Positions 1 through 12,748 of a stretch of 64,000 bases of DNA are shown here, one piece after another. This DNA is from Glandiceps talaboti (taxonomy: Eukaryota > Hemichordata > Enteropneusta > Spengelidae), in contig NC_135554.1 in the NCBI RefSeq assembly GCF_964340395.1, positions 20,046,592-20,110,591 of the forward strand, given 5' to 3'. A program made the translations under genes and the position numbers. Numbering within the stretch: the first letter of the stretch is position 1; each line of letters opens with the position of its first letter. The notes under the pieces were generated by a model, which worked only from the letters and a program-made list of their open reading frames with translations, searched no databases and was not told the DNA's origin.

Positions 1-49
1 CACCCAACCTTATCTGCTGGAACAGTGTCATTCTTATCTTCCAAGAAGT

Positions 50-860
50 GAACATTAAACCTTACCCTTGAGGGCAGGATGCCATTTGAATTTAAATACA
101 CACATTTTTCTATGATTAATCAACATTTTACTTTGTTTTGAAGTCATGCCAAGACATTAGTAGTAAACTTTGCCCTTATGAGCAGGATTCCATCTAAATG
201 AAAAGAAAAACGCACATTTTTCTGTGATTCATTGCCATTGTACTTTGTTTGGAAGTTATGAATTAAGAAATGAATCTTTATATTCACTTGTATGACATTT
301 TCACTTGGAATATGCCATCACAGCCAAAAAAACAATTGACGTGACAAAAAAATAGCGCCAATGGCATTGCAGCACAACTGTAGAATTTGTGATTTTTAGA
401 AAAATGTTTTATAATCCACATGTCAGTCAATCCCCCTGTTGTTATCTATGCAACATACTTCATCATTTTACTATTGCTATGTGTGTGGAATCTTAGTTGC
501 TGGGTGACTATATATGGCATATCCTAACACTTGGACTGGGCTCTTGAGAAATAAAATGGAATTGAAGTCTCCTAAGTCAATAAAATGGACATTACACTAC
601 AAATTCTGTTTGGGTTCACTCATACATCACATCTTCCTACGGCTAACAGCAGAATTTTCATAAACGCATTCATTCTGAGGTGTTTTCATGTGTGCCATCT
701 CTGACAAAAACACAGGATGTAGAACCGACAATAAACTTTACCACTGTGGACAGGATGCCAAATCACAGCTTACTATGTTTAAATCTAACAAAAGAATTTT
801 TATAATCATATTAACTTCTGAGATGTTCTCACTTGTGTCGCCTCAGAAGAAGAAAAAAAC
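50..860. repeat. Diverged tandem or dispersed repeat block
   Basis: Short blocks recur in diverged form. A segment containing TAAACYTTRCCC and CAGGATKCC appears at about 55-85, 165-195 and 728-760. A segment like TTTTTCTRTGATT followed by TACTTTGTTT appears near 105-140 and 215-255. A third pair (AGAATTTTYATAA ... TTCTGAGRTGTTYTCA) is at about 650-690 and 795-830. Positions 330-540 also resemble the dispersed repeat at 28126-28490 (shared CAGCACAACTGTA and ATCCACATG, then a CTATTGCTATG block). No reading frame is present. The unit boundaries are uncertain. Confidence 0.4.
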
Positions 861-1719
861 ATGACATAAAACCTGCATTAGCGCCATGTGACATAAAAAC
901 CCACAATGAATTCCCACATTACCTCAAGAAGATTACATATGAGGAATTAGTTGAATTGCCTACATAACTGATTACTCCCCATGTGAATACATAAAAAAAT
1001 AATTGGAAAGATATTATAATGCTACATTGAAAACAGCAGTCACTTTCAAGAAAGCAAGCACTAATCTGCAAGGATTATAACATATCAACTTTTTGCTCTA
1101 CACTTATATATATTACATACAGCAATACATCAGACTTTGATACATGTATACTAATTACTTCATAGGTAAAATATCATGTACACTTTATGAAATGACAACA
1201 TGAAAGCAGAAATACAGATAACAAATACTTAACACATGACGTATTTTCTGTTGACTCGTGACCTCTCGTCTGATGACCCCCCTAAGTATGTGTTTAATTA
1301 CAAATATTGTGGGTGAATGACATTCATACAACCACCTGATATTCAATCATTACACAACTTTTCTAATTTGATATGGTTGTTGATCATCAATTATATTTGT
1401 AATACTGATATATTATATGTATCAGTTGTAACATTATAGGATTATATAAGTAACAAATATGGTGAGATTAAAACCAGGACAAGGATTCAAGTAATCATAT
1501 TAAAGAGTGAGGAAATCCAGGATGTCATTTCACTACAATAACGTATGTAGAAGATTATTTCTCTGTTACAGGAGTGTACCTTGATTAAAATGACCTCAGA
1601 TTGAGTCATTTCTTTTAATCCTACTTGAGAGTTTTGATAAAAGGGTAGTGGCCATTTGCTATATGATACATGTAATATGTATGTATAAGGTATACAGATT
1701 CATGTAATGATACGGTATA
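861..1719. other. No gene seen; AT-rich intronic-type sequence
   Basis: Only short chance frames are visible. The sequence is AT-rich with TACATGTA palindromes (for example 1141-1148) and very few CpGs. I see no element ends or tandem structure. Confidence 0.5.
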
Positions 1720-1788
1720 TACATACATGTACGTGCATGCATGCATATATACATGTACATACTTACATACATGTACATATGTACACAT

Positions 1789-1823
<35 letters not shown>

Positions 1824-1835
1824 TACATACATACA

Positions 1836-1866
<31 letters not shown>
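1720..1866. repeat. Compound microsatellite (CAGA)n-(CATA)n
   Basis: A TACATGTA/ATGCATGC-rich stretch leads into about eight CAGA units (from about 1790) and then about eleven CATA units (to about 1865). The Tyr/Met/Cys-rich and Thr/Asp/Arg-rich frames that can be translated across it on both strands come from the repeat and are not genes. Confidence 0.95.
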
Positions 1867-3204
1867 CGGTACATACAGTACATGTATGCAGACACCCATA
1901 GTTTTATCGAGAAAATTTTGAAAATTTATTCTTTGCTCTTTTACCTCAAATATAATACAGTGTGATTTTATTTCCAAGTCTCCTTTCACTGTTTTTTTTT
2001 GTATGTGTGTAATTTGTTTGAGAAAGTTAATAATCATAAAGAAAGAATTAGAATGTCATTCTCATTCACTTTTTGTTCAAAAGTCTGACGCAATCGTTTG
2101 GAACATCAGATATCTAACACTACGTATCAATATATCAAACTTCTGAACTACATGTACCTGATCAGTACATGTACAATCAGATACATCTAGGAAATGTGTA
2201 TGTACAAAGTGATAACTCTTAGAAGAACACAACTCATCAAAGGTACTCTTCATTGACATCGCCCCCCTGTTGAGACTCAATGATATAAAGTGAGGAACGA
2301 TGGTACACATGCCCTGTTAAAGAACTGTGACTGATTAACAGTATTGTGCACTACTTCATCTACATGTAAGTGGCACTCACCATTCTGTTGACCTGGATAT
2401 CTCAAAACATACATTAACTTTAAAGATTTCGGTTCCTGTTCTCATAAAATTGTTCTAATATTGAATCACATTACTGACAAGACAGCATCTTGTATTTCTT
2501 CTTCTTTTTGTTCTCAAGTTATCCACTGAAATTTGATATGGAGCCAATAGATTATTACACTGTTCTTTCATTCTGGAATTGGATCTAAACATGGCGAGAA
2601 TGAAAGACCTTTACATATTGTACATTACATATCCTGCTTTCTTTTGATTATTTTATTTTCCCCCGTCATGTACAAGTACGTGACTCAAAAGCAGAACTTA
2701 ACACAAAATATTCAAGTTCCATGAGGTGCATTACATATGTGTATGTCCACCTAAAAATTTAAGATTTTTGATGGTATATATTCCATTTTACTTTCTGCAT
2801 TTATAGAATCACAAAATCTTTTTTAAAAAAGGAATCCCGAATTTTCACTTAAGGCCATCAATATTCATTCTTGCATGTATTCATTTATTTGCTGAAAACA
2901 TAATTGAAGCCAATCATTTATATCATTAGAGTTACTGATGCATTGCCTATCCTTGATACGTAAATGTTCGATTTCTGATCACATTTTCGAGTGTAAAGAA
3001 CTATCTTTGTCATAAAAATAAGTATTACAGCTGCACTACCACTTTAAAAGTTATAACACTTGGGAAATTGGATGTACCCATCATGTATACTTCCTGTAGA
3101 TGGTTTTATTATGAGCAAGATCATATACAACTGTCATATATACATGTTACACTGTACTAATAAGATTCAAAAACTCAATCACAAGTTAGTACTACAGGAA
3201 CACT
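1867..3204. other. No gene seen
   Basis: AT-rich, CpG-poor sequence with scattered TACATGTA palindromes. No frame on either strand exceeds chance length and no repeat boundary is recognised. Confidence 0.5.
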
Positions 3205-3470
3205 AGTGTAAGCTTGTGACAAGCTTGTAGTATCCCAATCTTGTGACAAGCTTGCAGAGAAATTCACTGCCTCAGATACTTGCAAGCTTGCAGGGTATTA
3301 CAAATGTGTGACATTAAGCTTGCAGGACAGAGATTGAAACTTGAGCTAGTTGCAATCTTCAACTATATAGGCTCCTACAAGCTGTTTACTACGAGCTTGT
3401 TCCAAGCTTGTGCAAAGATTGTAGAAAGTCAGTTGCAACTTTCATACAGGAATACTATGAGGTATTGGGG
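3205..3470. repeat. Cluster of AAGCTTG repeats
   Basis: AAGCTTG occurs six times in about 200 bp (3210, 3221, 3248, 3284, 3316 and 3404). The stretch 3209-3227 is almost a perfect palindrome (arms CAAGCTTGT/ACAAGCTTG around one base). Partial variants such as ACAAGCTG and GAGCTTGT fill the gaps. The pattern suggests a decayed short-period repeat. A 67-residue frame through it has no recognisable features. Confidence 0.55.
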
Positions 3471-5340
3471 CTATTATCAATGAACAAGAGCTTAATATAC
3501 ATATAGTTACATGTATACTTAATTGAATATGGTTCATGTGCATGTACAGATACATGTAGGCTGACATTTTATCCAACGCTAAGATGACAACCCTAAACAT
3601 TATATCTAAGCCTTGTCTTCCATCTACATGATGTTATCAAGTATGTATGATCAAGAACTTGAAGAAGTCGCCCTTTAAAGAAAATAACTAAAACTGAAGG
3701 CATTCTTGATAACATAAGTACCTATTCATCCTTTGGCATATGCAAATACACAGTGCTTCTCCTGACTAATGCATTTTTTGGAGTCTAAATTGATGTCAGT
3801 GCTACTTAAACTGAGACCTGCGTAACATGTGGGTGAAATGACATGAGAGGTATTACGATAAGATTAGGGATGAAAGTACCTGATAACAGCTGACATCTCT
3901 ACTTTCAGTGTCTGCAAGATAAGCTCTTTAAGAGGAAAATCATCATTTTTTAATGTCAATGGAAGAAACATCATTCTGTTCTTCCGATTCAATGTTTGAT
4001 GCAATTTTTTGTAACATTCATGGCCATAATTTTGAAGATACTTTTAATAATACATACATAATGCAATATGTCAATATTCCATCCTATGTTAATGAATGAA
4101 CATTTGCTATTTATATTTCTAATGATATAATTTCACATATATACATGTCAATGAAATATTAAATACCATACATGGACGAATATTTGATGTTTTTTAAAAC
4201 TCAGCGTGTGAATCCATTCATGCATTGTGCTTTCTTATCAGTGAAGCTAGACAGATTTAATACTAACTGAACATTCTTTTAATTAGTACCTACTGTTTCT
4301 ACGTTGCTTTGCAAGATAAGTTTTTCTCATCCAAATGTTAATCCTTACCTAGCTGACAAGTGCCGCTAAATTTATCTCCAATTCTATTCAATGAGTTTTC
4401 ATTACACAGCTGAGTATGTGATAACAACACTTGATTTTCCATATTCACCTTTGGGTTTTCATTTTATGGATTAGCTAGTCAGTGAAATGAGCTCCAGTAA
4501 ACCTTGTGGAGTAGTCAATGCTCAATCACAGTACAAATTTGAAAAAAAAAATATTGGATATAACTTGTATGTGATATAGTCTGAGTAAACCCCAGAGAGT
4601 TGCTAATGTGTCGGTATACAATGTATATTGAGGGAACACCTGGGGAAAAAAATATTTGCATATAAATTATGAGTGATGTGATCATCGAATGCAAACATTT
4701 TGTTATAAATAAGGAAGTTACAGTCATGTATATAAAGTGTCTGCCTCTACAGACATTGTATCTCACAATCATGGGTTAACTGAAACAGCCTTGAATACAG
4801 GAATAATCAGGTACATGTATACTAGTATTACATCAGGGTAGACAACACAACAATAACCACTTTACTTTAACGAAGAAACTGTCAGGCTGATGCATTTTAC
4901 AAAAGGCTTTCATTTTGAGCGATCAAAAGAATAAAAGCAAATGTATACAGTTACGACTATACATGTATATATACATGTATACAATGGCCAAATGCTTTCA
5001 AATGCTCCTGGTATGATAAATGTACATCAACATGCACAGTCACGTCACTATTGGTATTGATCTTTTGATATTCTGATGTCCCGAGAGACGTAAACGCATG
5101 ATGTACATTGTATACTTGCCAGTCGAACACTAATAATTGAACTCAATTCTCATCTTTGAGAAATCTGCTCCATGAATGATTGACTGATCTCAATATATGT
5201 TGTACAGCAAACTGACATTAAAAAGAACAGCATAACAATCCAGGTAACTGTGCTCATTCTAAATCGAAAAATGACTGCTATTCAGCAGAGTCATACATGT
5301 ATGAGCCTCAAAATTAATGCATATTTCCCCTTGCTCTGTA
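3471..5340. other. No gene seen
   Basis: AT-rich, CpG-poor sequence without supported coding potential. TACATGTA recurs (for example near 3503, 4815 and 4963). No tandem array or element ends were recognised. Confidence 0.45.
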
Positions 5341-5705
5341 GTACCTGTGTGCAAGATTTTGATATTTGACCCTGAAGGTCAAGGTCAAGGTCAAAGGCCA
5401 AAGTCTTAAGAGAAAGATGTAAATACGGGGGCAGACACTTCAATGGCATCTCTATGGATTACACTTTTGGAGTTATGCACTACATATTGATTTTTAAGTA
5501 CAAGTATAGCCGCCATATTTGCGTATGTTGGAAAGCAAAGTGACATGCATATGTTGCATATGATATGTCACCTTTGTGCTAGGTTTGATTGAAATTTGAT
5601 ATTGCATGTCAGACAAATGACATATTAAGGACAGAACAGATGGACAGACCCCACTATAACTATCCCCCTCCATAGTCCTTCCTCCAGGAGACTAAAACAA
5701 ACGTA
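5341..5705. repeat. Dispersed repeat with (AAGGTC)n start
   Basis: It begins with a short run of AAGGTC units (5374-5395), continues through unstructured sequence and ends with ACAGAACAGATGGACAGACC, CTATCCCCCTCC and an AGGAGACTAAAAC tail. A short direct repeat at one end and a GGACAGACC/CTATCCCCCTCC end resemble abundant dispersed repeats of marine invertebrate genomes. The class is not assigned. The TCAAGGTCA units also match extended nuclear-receptor half-sites. Confidence 0.45.
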
Positions 5706-7214
5706 GCAAAACTGTGTGTTGGGGGTGTGGGGGTTGAAAATCCAACATCATGCTTTTCTGTATTAAGTGGGTGGGCAGAAGCAATCAGCGCTGCAGTTTC
5801 TTTGAAAGACACGACTACACATGTACATGTATATGTAGGGAAAAACATGTATTACGATAGATTGCTTTTCTACCTACTGGCAGTAACTGCATTAATTGGG
5901 ATACCAAAAGTCTGTAGCAATCTGCAAATTAAGTAATTCAATGAAAAAATTCATTCAAATCTTTAAGGAATGGCACACCAAACAATATGACCTTTTACAA
6001 AATGGAAGAAAAAAAAGATTGCCTGTTTTCAGATATGTATGAACATTATACAAAGTTTGCATACAAAGTTTACAATAATTGTACATGAAAATTCAAATCA
6101 CAGTATAGTCACACATGTGCACACACACCTCACGGTCCCACACTATGAAAACCTAACCAGTGATGTGAGCGAGAGATGTTAAATCTACACTTTATTCCCG
6201 TCCTGAACATAAATTTACATGATTTATGAGACTATTTTTCTCTCTTGAGTTAACTTTGGTGTCATGAAAATTTATTAGCCATGTCCAGTGTGGTTGTTGG
6301 GAAGTTCGGCTGAGTATAGAACTTACATTGTGTTTGTCAACAAAGAATACATTTCACCCAGACATCATGTATAGTAGATGACCACTGAACATGACTGTAG
6401 ACTCACTGACATACCCTTTCCTTATTCTGAAGCCTTTGTTCAGACTGTATTATACTTTTCAGCATATACAAATCTTTCATCCACAGGGGAAAACTTTCAT
6501 GTACAATGTAAAACATGGAAAATTGCATACCATGTGATCTGTATACACCCACTACATTACATTAAAAACGAAACACCTCTGCACTGTTTACAACTGCTAC
6601 AGAAAGTATTTTGCACGTTCCTTTTTAACTACTAACAACTGCCCACAGCAGCCCACACACATTTGCCATGTCCATATATATTACAGTCTAAGATTAATTT
6701 GAAAGCACCCACCATGTTCTTTTAACAAAAACCAAACTTAATTATACATCTTGTAATTTAAGACGAAGTCCTACAACAACTAAAGATTACAAGTAAAGCC
6801 GCAGGAATAGAGCTTTTCACAAAAACCCACCCACTATTTTAGCAGTATCTCTTTACATATATACAACAGTTACTCCACTGTCACATCTTCAACTATCAAC
6901 ATCATTCCAAAACTGACAGATAGTGATTTATCACAATCTAACTAATAGCTGCCACAACACATTAATTAACTTTTTATCACACACGCCATCCTTATAAATG
7001 ATAAATTAATAGCACAAGAGCGAACTTGAAGGTTCAATTACTCATTCTCATTTTAAAAAGCTATGATCAATGAATAATTCATTTATCCAATATCGAACTA
7101 GACAGAGAGCTTTCAAACATTTTCACAACAACTGCCACTTGTGAAATACCACTCTACATATCGAAAATTGAAATATTACAAATATAGCAGTCTCCTCCCC
7201 GAGGATGGTGGCTA
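5706..7214. other. No gene seen
   Basis: AT-rich sequence. Frames of 60-85 residues here are of chance length and show no domain, splice or codon signature. Confidence 0.45.
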
Positions 7215-7257
7215 ATTTGCATAGTAATTTGCATTTAATAAAAACTGTAATTTGCAT
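7215..7257. promoter_or_regulatory. Triple POU octamer-like cluster
   Basis: ATTTGCAT, the reverse complement of the POU octamer ATGCAAAT, occurs at 7215-7222, 7227-7234 and 7250-7257. Related TGCAT-containing words follow to about 7292. Three exact octamers in 43 bp are more than expected by chance even in AT-rich DNA. The motif identity is established knowledge; regulatory function here is inference. Confidence 0.4.
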
Positions 7258-7760
7258 AATGTTGGCATAATGATCTGCATATAATATGCATGCCTTCATC
7301 ATTGAAACATACATGTACCCTGACATGTTTATATTAAACACTGTGATACACACATGGACATTGGGATCAGCCAATTTGTCTTCATGTGACAGTAATTATC
7401 ATAACATTGACATTCAAAGATTACTAAAATTTACGGATGGTAGAACACATTTCAAGCATGGCAGAATTAAACCTGCCAAGCATGGTGATATGGGTGGCAA
7501 GGTTGTAGCACGGCTCTTTCTCCACAAGTATTTATTAAGTGAAAGTATCTAATATTCATCTCAGCTTTCCTAACAAACCAGACAGAATATATAGAGTTTC
7601 AATTAAGAGACACAATGTTTTTTTTACATCTCACGCAACATTTTTGTAACGAATTACACAAACAAAATACATAGGCACTGATAGCTGTGCACACACACTC
7701 ATGAAATGTTACATTTGATGTGATGTTGATTTGTGTTAACAGACAAATGTATCAATGTAT
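7258..7760. other. No gene seen
   Basis: AT-rich and CpG-poor; an 88-residue frame at 7286-7552 (+) has no recognisable motif and is not supported as a gene. Confidence 0.4.
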
Positions 7761-7864
7761 ATGCTTGTCATCCTGCAAACCAGAGCTATTATTTCTTCAG
7801 TAGGGACCGGCTCGTTACGAACGGCACCGTAAAACGGTCGTGGTTTGCGACGATGATGCTTGTG
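7761..7864. mobile_element. Short TIR element copy A with 9-bp target duplication
   Basis: The element spans 7770-7855. Its inverted ends are GCAAACCA (7775-7782) and TGGTTTGC (7841-7848), with an outer partial match CATC/GATG. An inner pair, GACCG/CGGTC, makes a second stem. The flanks are ATGCTTGTC (7761-7769) and ATGCTTGTG (7856-7864), a 9-bp duplication with one mismatch. Copies B (32390-32500) and C (50818-50932) share the ends and the block CAAACCAGAGCT. It is CpG-rich relative to its surroundings, which fits a fairly recent insertion. Target duplications of 8-10 bp occur in Mutator-like, Merlin and hAT families; the family is not decided. Confidence 0.75.
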
Positions 7865-10791
7865 TGCTATCAGTGTCTTTATTTTGTTTTATGTAATTTG
7901 TAACAAAAAATGTCCGAGACGTGAAAAATATCATCCTGCCTAATTGAAACTTTGAAGTCACTCTAGTGACAGTAGATTTATCACATTATATAATTATGTT
8001 CCATGGTACCGTGTGATGCTTCTCAGTAACGACATATGATATTTCCAGCATTATATAAAGGTTGAAATAATTAATTCATTGGGCATAAAAGACATGTATA
8101 TATCAAACTTTTTAAAGACAGTGTTCAATTTACCATGTAATTCACAAAAAAGAGGTCAATTTCAACACTTATATATAATTTTCAAGCTTTTAAAGTGGTA
8201 TGCCACTGGGTTTTGGAGAGATTTGACATCATGTACTTACTTATATGTATGAATGCCAAGAAACACCGAGTTGAAACTTGTTCCTCATTCACTGTTCAGT
8301 GCAGATCTTCACCATGGGCATAGTCATTACTTTCATTTTAAGAATTATGCAAATTGTGTTATTCTAAATTTATTGACATTTTTCATCTTTACTAAGAAAC
8401 TGAGATCGCTAACAAATAGCTGAGCTAAGCAAACGGAATGTCAGTGATTCAATGGATGGCTTCTACCGATTTTTTTTGTACAAGAAATTTAGATTAAACA
8501 TCTGATTCAGCATATAGATGAAGTTACTTCAAATGTAAAAAAAAACATGACTATTTATGTTCTGCTAATCAACATGCATAAAGCATGTAATTCTTAAAAT
8601 GAAAAAAAGAATAATACAGAAAAATGTATGGGGGCTTAAAAAGTTCATACCAAGGCCATACACTTGATCATATATTAAATGCACTTGTACTTGGTGAGAA
8701 ATAAATCATAAAAGATTCATGTGCTTGGTTAACAACTTTCAGACTTGTTCAGAAATAAATGTTAATAGAGTTTGTGTCAATGTCTTACAGGATTACAAAC
8801 CACTGACTGTTTGACCACAAAACTGAGAGGGAACAGTCAACAACTCAGCATGATCATGCGGGCCCACGGCAGGTAAAAGCATCCTGATATATCTCCATAC
8901 TAATAGTGTTAATGGCAGATGCTGAAGACAAGCCTTAAGCTGTTTCTTTCAGATTTGTATCTGATTATATTTACTGCAGTAATAGAAAAAAATTGATTCT
9001 CAAAGGAAGCCACATGTGGGCTTGCAATCCCTGGCAGCATGGACACAAATTTTTTTATTCAAGATGTGATTCGTTAGGATTTACGCAGTTACATTCTGTC
9101 AAAGGATTTTTTTAAGACGGCATACAGACCTGCAGCATAACACCTGGATGAGATTATCCATCATGTCTCATAACACTCAAAATACCTGGAAAAGATGTTT
9201 CATCCGAGCACATCACACGGAAGCAGACACCAGGGAAACAGGCTTATATTGATATGTAAGATATTGACAGAAAACATCTCATATTTTCCTGTTTTGTCAA
9301 CCTAAAGACTTAAATATGGACAAAATCAGAAGGTGACATAATCTCTTTTTTTCCATCCTAAACAACTTTCATAATAGCAAATAATGGCGGATAATTACTT
9401 CAAACTAAGGACTTACAGGCAGAAAAAAATACTAGATAATCTCCTCTCCTTTCTCAATCTAACATAAGACTTAAGCCATTACTAATCTCTGCACCTTCAG
9501 GAACAAACAAATACTGCCTGCTAAATCTGCAAGAAATATTAAATCCCCATATTAATATGCCACCAATCAACATGTACCTCTACAAAAATCATTGTATTTT
9601 CATGACTTTTGAGCTTCCATCGGCATGGATTTTGTATAAAGTTGGCTTAATAAATATCACCAAGTCAACATAGTTTAGTACAAAGTTATCAAAGTCTTGA
9701 GTTACATCACATAAAAAAATGTTTCATTTTTAAAGCCCTTCTCCATTCCATTACTTTATAAGTCTCAATTCTGAGTAATTTTCATATTCATTTTCACCCC
9801 TCAAGTTTTTAACAACAGAGGAAAAAGAACTTATTGCCCACGAGAATGTCATATACATGTAGGTTAGATGATACATCTTCACGGCTAAGTTGGGCGTAGT
9901 AAAGCAAAGCTGGACTAATCCATGCAAAGATCTGTCTTATCAAACATTGACCAACTTAGTCATTGGCTGCTTGTTTTGATTAATGACAGCATCAAAATTG
10001 TCACTCAAGGGCTCATACAATAGTTTAATATTTGATACGGAACAGAGTTGCAAACAAACATTGTTAGATGTGTTGGAGGGGGACACAGTATAAGCCATTG
10101 TTTAATCAATCTCAGTAGGATGTCTTCTCAATAAAATACAAAATTGTAGCAAATGAGCTGTGAATATTTCTATTGGGCAATAGCTCAGGGTAAACAGTGT
10201 CCGTACAGATGAGGAATGGCATCCATTATTTATTGTTAATTAATGTAATGTATATTTATTACAAATAATGTAATGTATATTTATGCAGATTGTACATAAC
10301 ATAGCAATTACTAAATATGTTTACCTAATTTATTTACAAATCATTTCCAGTATGTACAATAACAAACTTTTCCTATATTTTTGTCTTGGTCTATTATTTC
10401 CTATCAATTTTTTCAAGTTGAATAACATATATGTTTATTACTCAAACAGTCATAATAAATAGCTATTTCTCAACATTATGTCCATTTCAAGGGGTATGGT
10501 TATACGTAAGCATTGAAATTTCAAATAACATAGACTCAGAAGATGTTGGTCAACAAATAAGAAGATAAAACTCAGTTGAATTACAGTCTTTTGTATGCAA
10601 TCAAAAGTTTCGTCCACAATTTCTACTTTATACAGCGAATTTCACATTACCGTTCAGCTTTTCTGTTTAATACAACCACACAGAAACCAATAAGATACTG
10701 GACATGTACAATTTCAGATAGCGAGATTGAATGAGTTCAGTTTCTTGCTTCATTTTGTCTAGGTGAAATGAACTACACATGTCACCATATA
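7865..10791. other. No gene seen
   Basis: AT-rich, CpG-poor sequence with poly-A/T runs. A 24-bp block ending in TAATGTAATGTATATTTAT is imperfectly doubled at about 10239-10283. No frame of interest on either strand. Confidence 0.45.
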
Positions 10792-11031
10792 CACTATACG
10801 AAAAGACATATTTGACCATATCTTGGGCAGAGGATATGTAAATGAGGGTAGTATGAGACGAAGTACCACCTTTGACTTAATTTACCCCCGGTGATCTCTC
10901 ACCTGGGAGTTGTAGACAGTCAAAAGTGGTACTGCGTCTCAAACTACCCCTGGACAGAGATGGTAGTTAGGTGGGTCTCACCTAGGGTAAAGGTTGGGTA
11001 AAGGTGGATAAATTTGACTTTTCGTATAGTG
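10792..11031. mobile_element. MITE-like palindromic element, 240 bp
   Basis: The ends are inverted: CACTATACGAAAAGAC at 10792-10807 and GACTTTTCGTATAGTG at 11016-11031. A second nested pair lies inside: GGGTAGTATGAGACG (10846-10860) then AGTACCACCTTTGAC, against GTCAAAAGTGGTACT then GCGTCTCAAACTACCC (10918-10949). The DNA could fold into a long hairpin. The flanking ATA on both sides could be a short target duplication, in which case a Tc1/mariner-type (TA) origin is possible. No coding capacity. Confidence 0.7.
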
Positions 11032-12598
11032 ATACAGACATCAAATGAACACCACAAAATCGATTTTACGTGCTCTTCATTGGGTGTTTGATACAAAGGA
11101 AAACACTGACGCCCGAATGTCTGCATGGAGTTGCAATGTATTAATAAATTATTTCTCTTTTAGATTATATGTAGCAAAAAATGTGATTTTGCTATTGAAG
11201 TGTGGCATATACCGGTACATTAACAGTTTCTTATTGGTTTTTGTGTGGTTGTATCAAACAGAAAAGCTGCACAGTATTGTGAAATTCACTGTACATGTAT
11301 GTGGTACATTTTTTGTATATGTGGAATTTGAATATTGTATGATGCCAAGATGGCCAGAAGGAATCTTTTGTTATCATCTGTAGAGCATTTGGGCGATACA
11401 GACATGTAAGTGGGGTCAACAGCTATACCCTTTTAACTCAAAACTCAATTTCCTGTTTCAATATGGAAGTCAGGGATTGATAGCTCCGCTTTGTTGGCAG
11501 TTCCTTCAGTATGACACGTACAATCAGTGTTTCTACAAACTCACTATTACTACACACAGAAGTTTGTAATCCCTAAGTATTCTTGATGTGGTTAAAGTAA
11601 AGATGTGCAAAATTAATTGCACGCAATGTGTAGATGTAGGAATGGATATCTTCTCTTGAAAGACACAGCACCCATCAATCACAATTGAAAAAAGTTGCAT
11701 TTCTTATCAGGATACATGACTGTACATGACTGTCTTACAATGGAAGTAGTGTATTCCCTTAGTGTCACACACGTCTTTTTCCCATAGACCTGTCAATTTA
11801 ATATTTGCTGGAGAAAAGTAATGATCACATTCATACAAATATACAACAGTGGTCTTAGTATATTATACTACATGACTATACCTTCTTCCAAAGCTTTGTA
11901 AATATCTTGTACATGTATATATACCACACTGTACGCAACATTGAACTCTTGATCACGTTTCAAAAATTTCATAATATGCAAAACTAAACCAAGTCAACAA
12001 TGTGATAACATTTATAGGGTGGAAATGAATGGTCATGGACTCTTGGGTGGGTTCATATATTAGTAACAAATAAAATTTCTACACACACAGTCAAACAAAT
12101 TTGGAAGAACACCCCCTAAGGATCTATGCTAACAAAACATCAGTGAACATTTGCTAGCCTGGTTTATGACCTTAAATGACCTTTGTGACCTCAAAATAAC
12201 TTCTTAGTATGTTGTGAAGTAAACTTTGCACAAATTATCCTTTTCCTATTCTACGACATCATCATGTTTGGTTTTTTTGTGGTTAGCGCAGAATTTTTCA
12301 ACCCATATTGATATCTGAAAATACAAGTGCATACAATAACATAACATAACCTGATCAAAATCTTATTTTTAGGAATATGGTTCAATTGCTTTATATACCT
12401 CTATTGCCTTTTATACTGTTGTTTGTTTTGTCCCAGGTGAGGCCTCTCTAGTCAATAAAGATGTTCTGTGTATTTGTAACATTTAGAAAACTGGCTGCAG
12501 ACTAGTTGACAAAAATACTCCAATACATATAATGGTATACTGTACATCAATGTTTTATCATTCTATGGACAATACTCGAATATTCAAGTGTATACTTT
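11032..12598. other. No gene seen
   Basis: A 112-residue frame at 11045-11383 (+) is Tyr/Phe/Cys-rich with no recognisable domain and an overlapping frame opposite. Around 12165-12200 several GACCT words sit close together. Otherwise ordinary AT-rich sequence. Confidence 0.4.
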
Positions 12599-12748
12599 CA
12601 TTTCATTGTTGTTTGCTTTTGTTTTGTTTTTCTTTTGTGTTGTGGGGTTTTTTTTGTTTGTTTGTTTGTTGTTGTTTTTTAGGAGTTTTTTTGTTTTTGT
12701 TTTGTTTTGGTTTTTTTGTTTTGGTTTTTTTGGAGGGGGGGGGGGTTC
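12599..12748. repeat. T/G-rich low-complexity tract with poly-G end
   Basis: About 130 bases of almost pure T and G (runs of TTTTTTG and TTGTTTG units) end in a G-run at about 12732-12746. On the opposite strand it is a polypurine/AC tract that gives an artificial Lys/Asn/Thr-rich frame. No coding signal. Confidence 0.9.

Noticed and set aside
1621-2037. A 138-residue frame rich in Cys, Met, Tyr and Val
   Set aside because: It is a translation of the CATA/CAGA microsatellite; frames on both strands and in several phases exist over the same bases.
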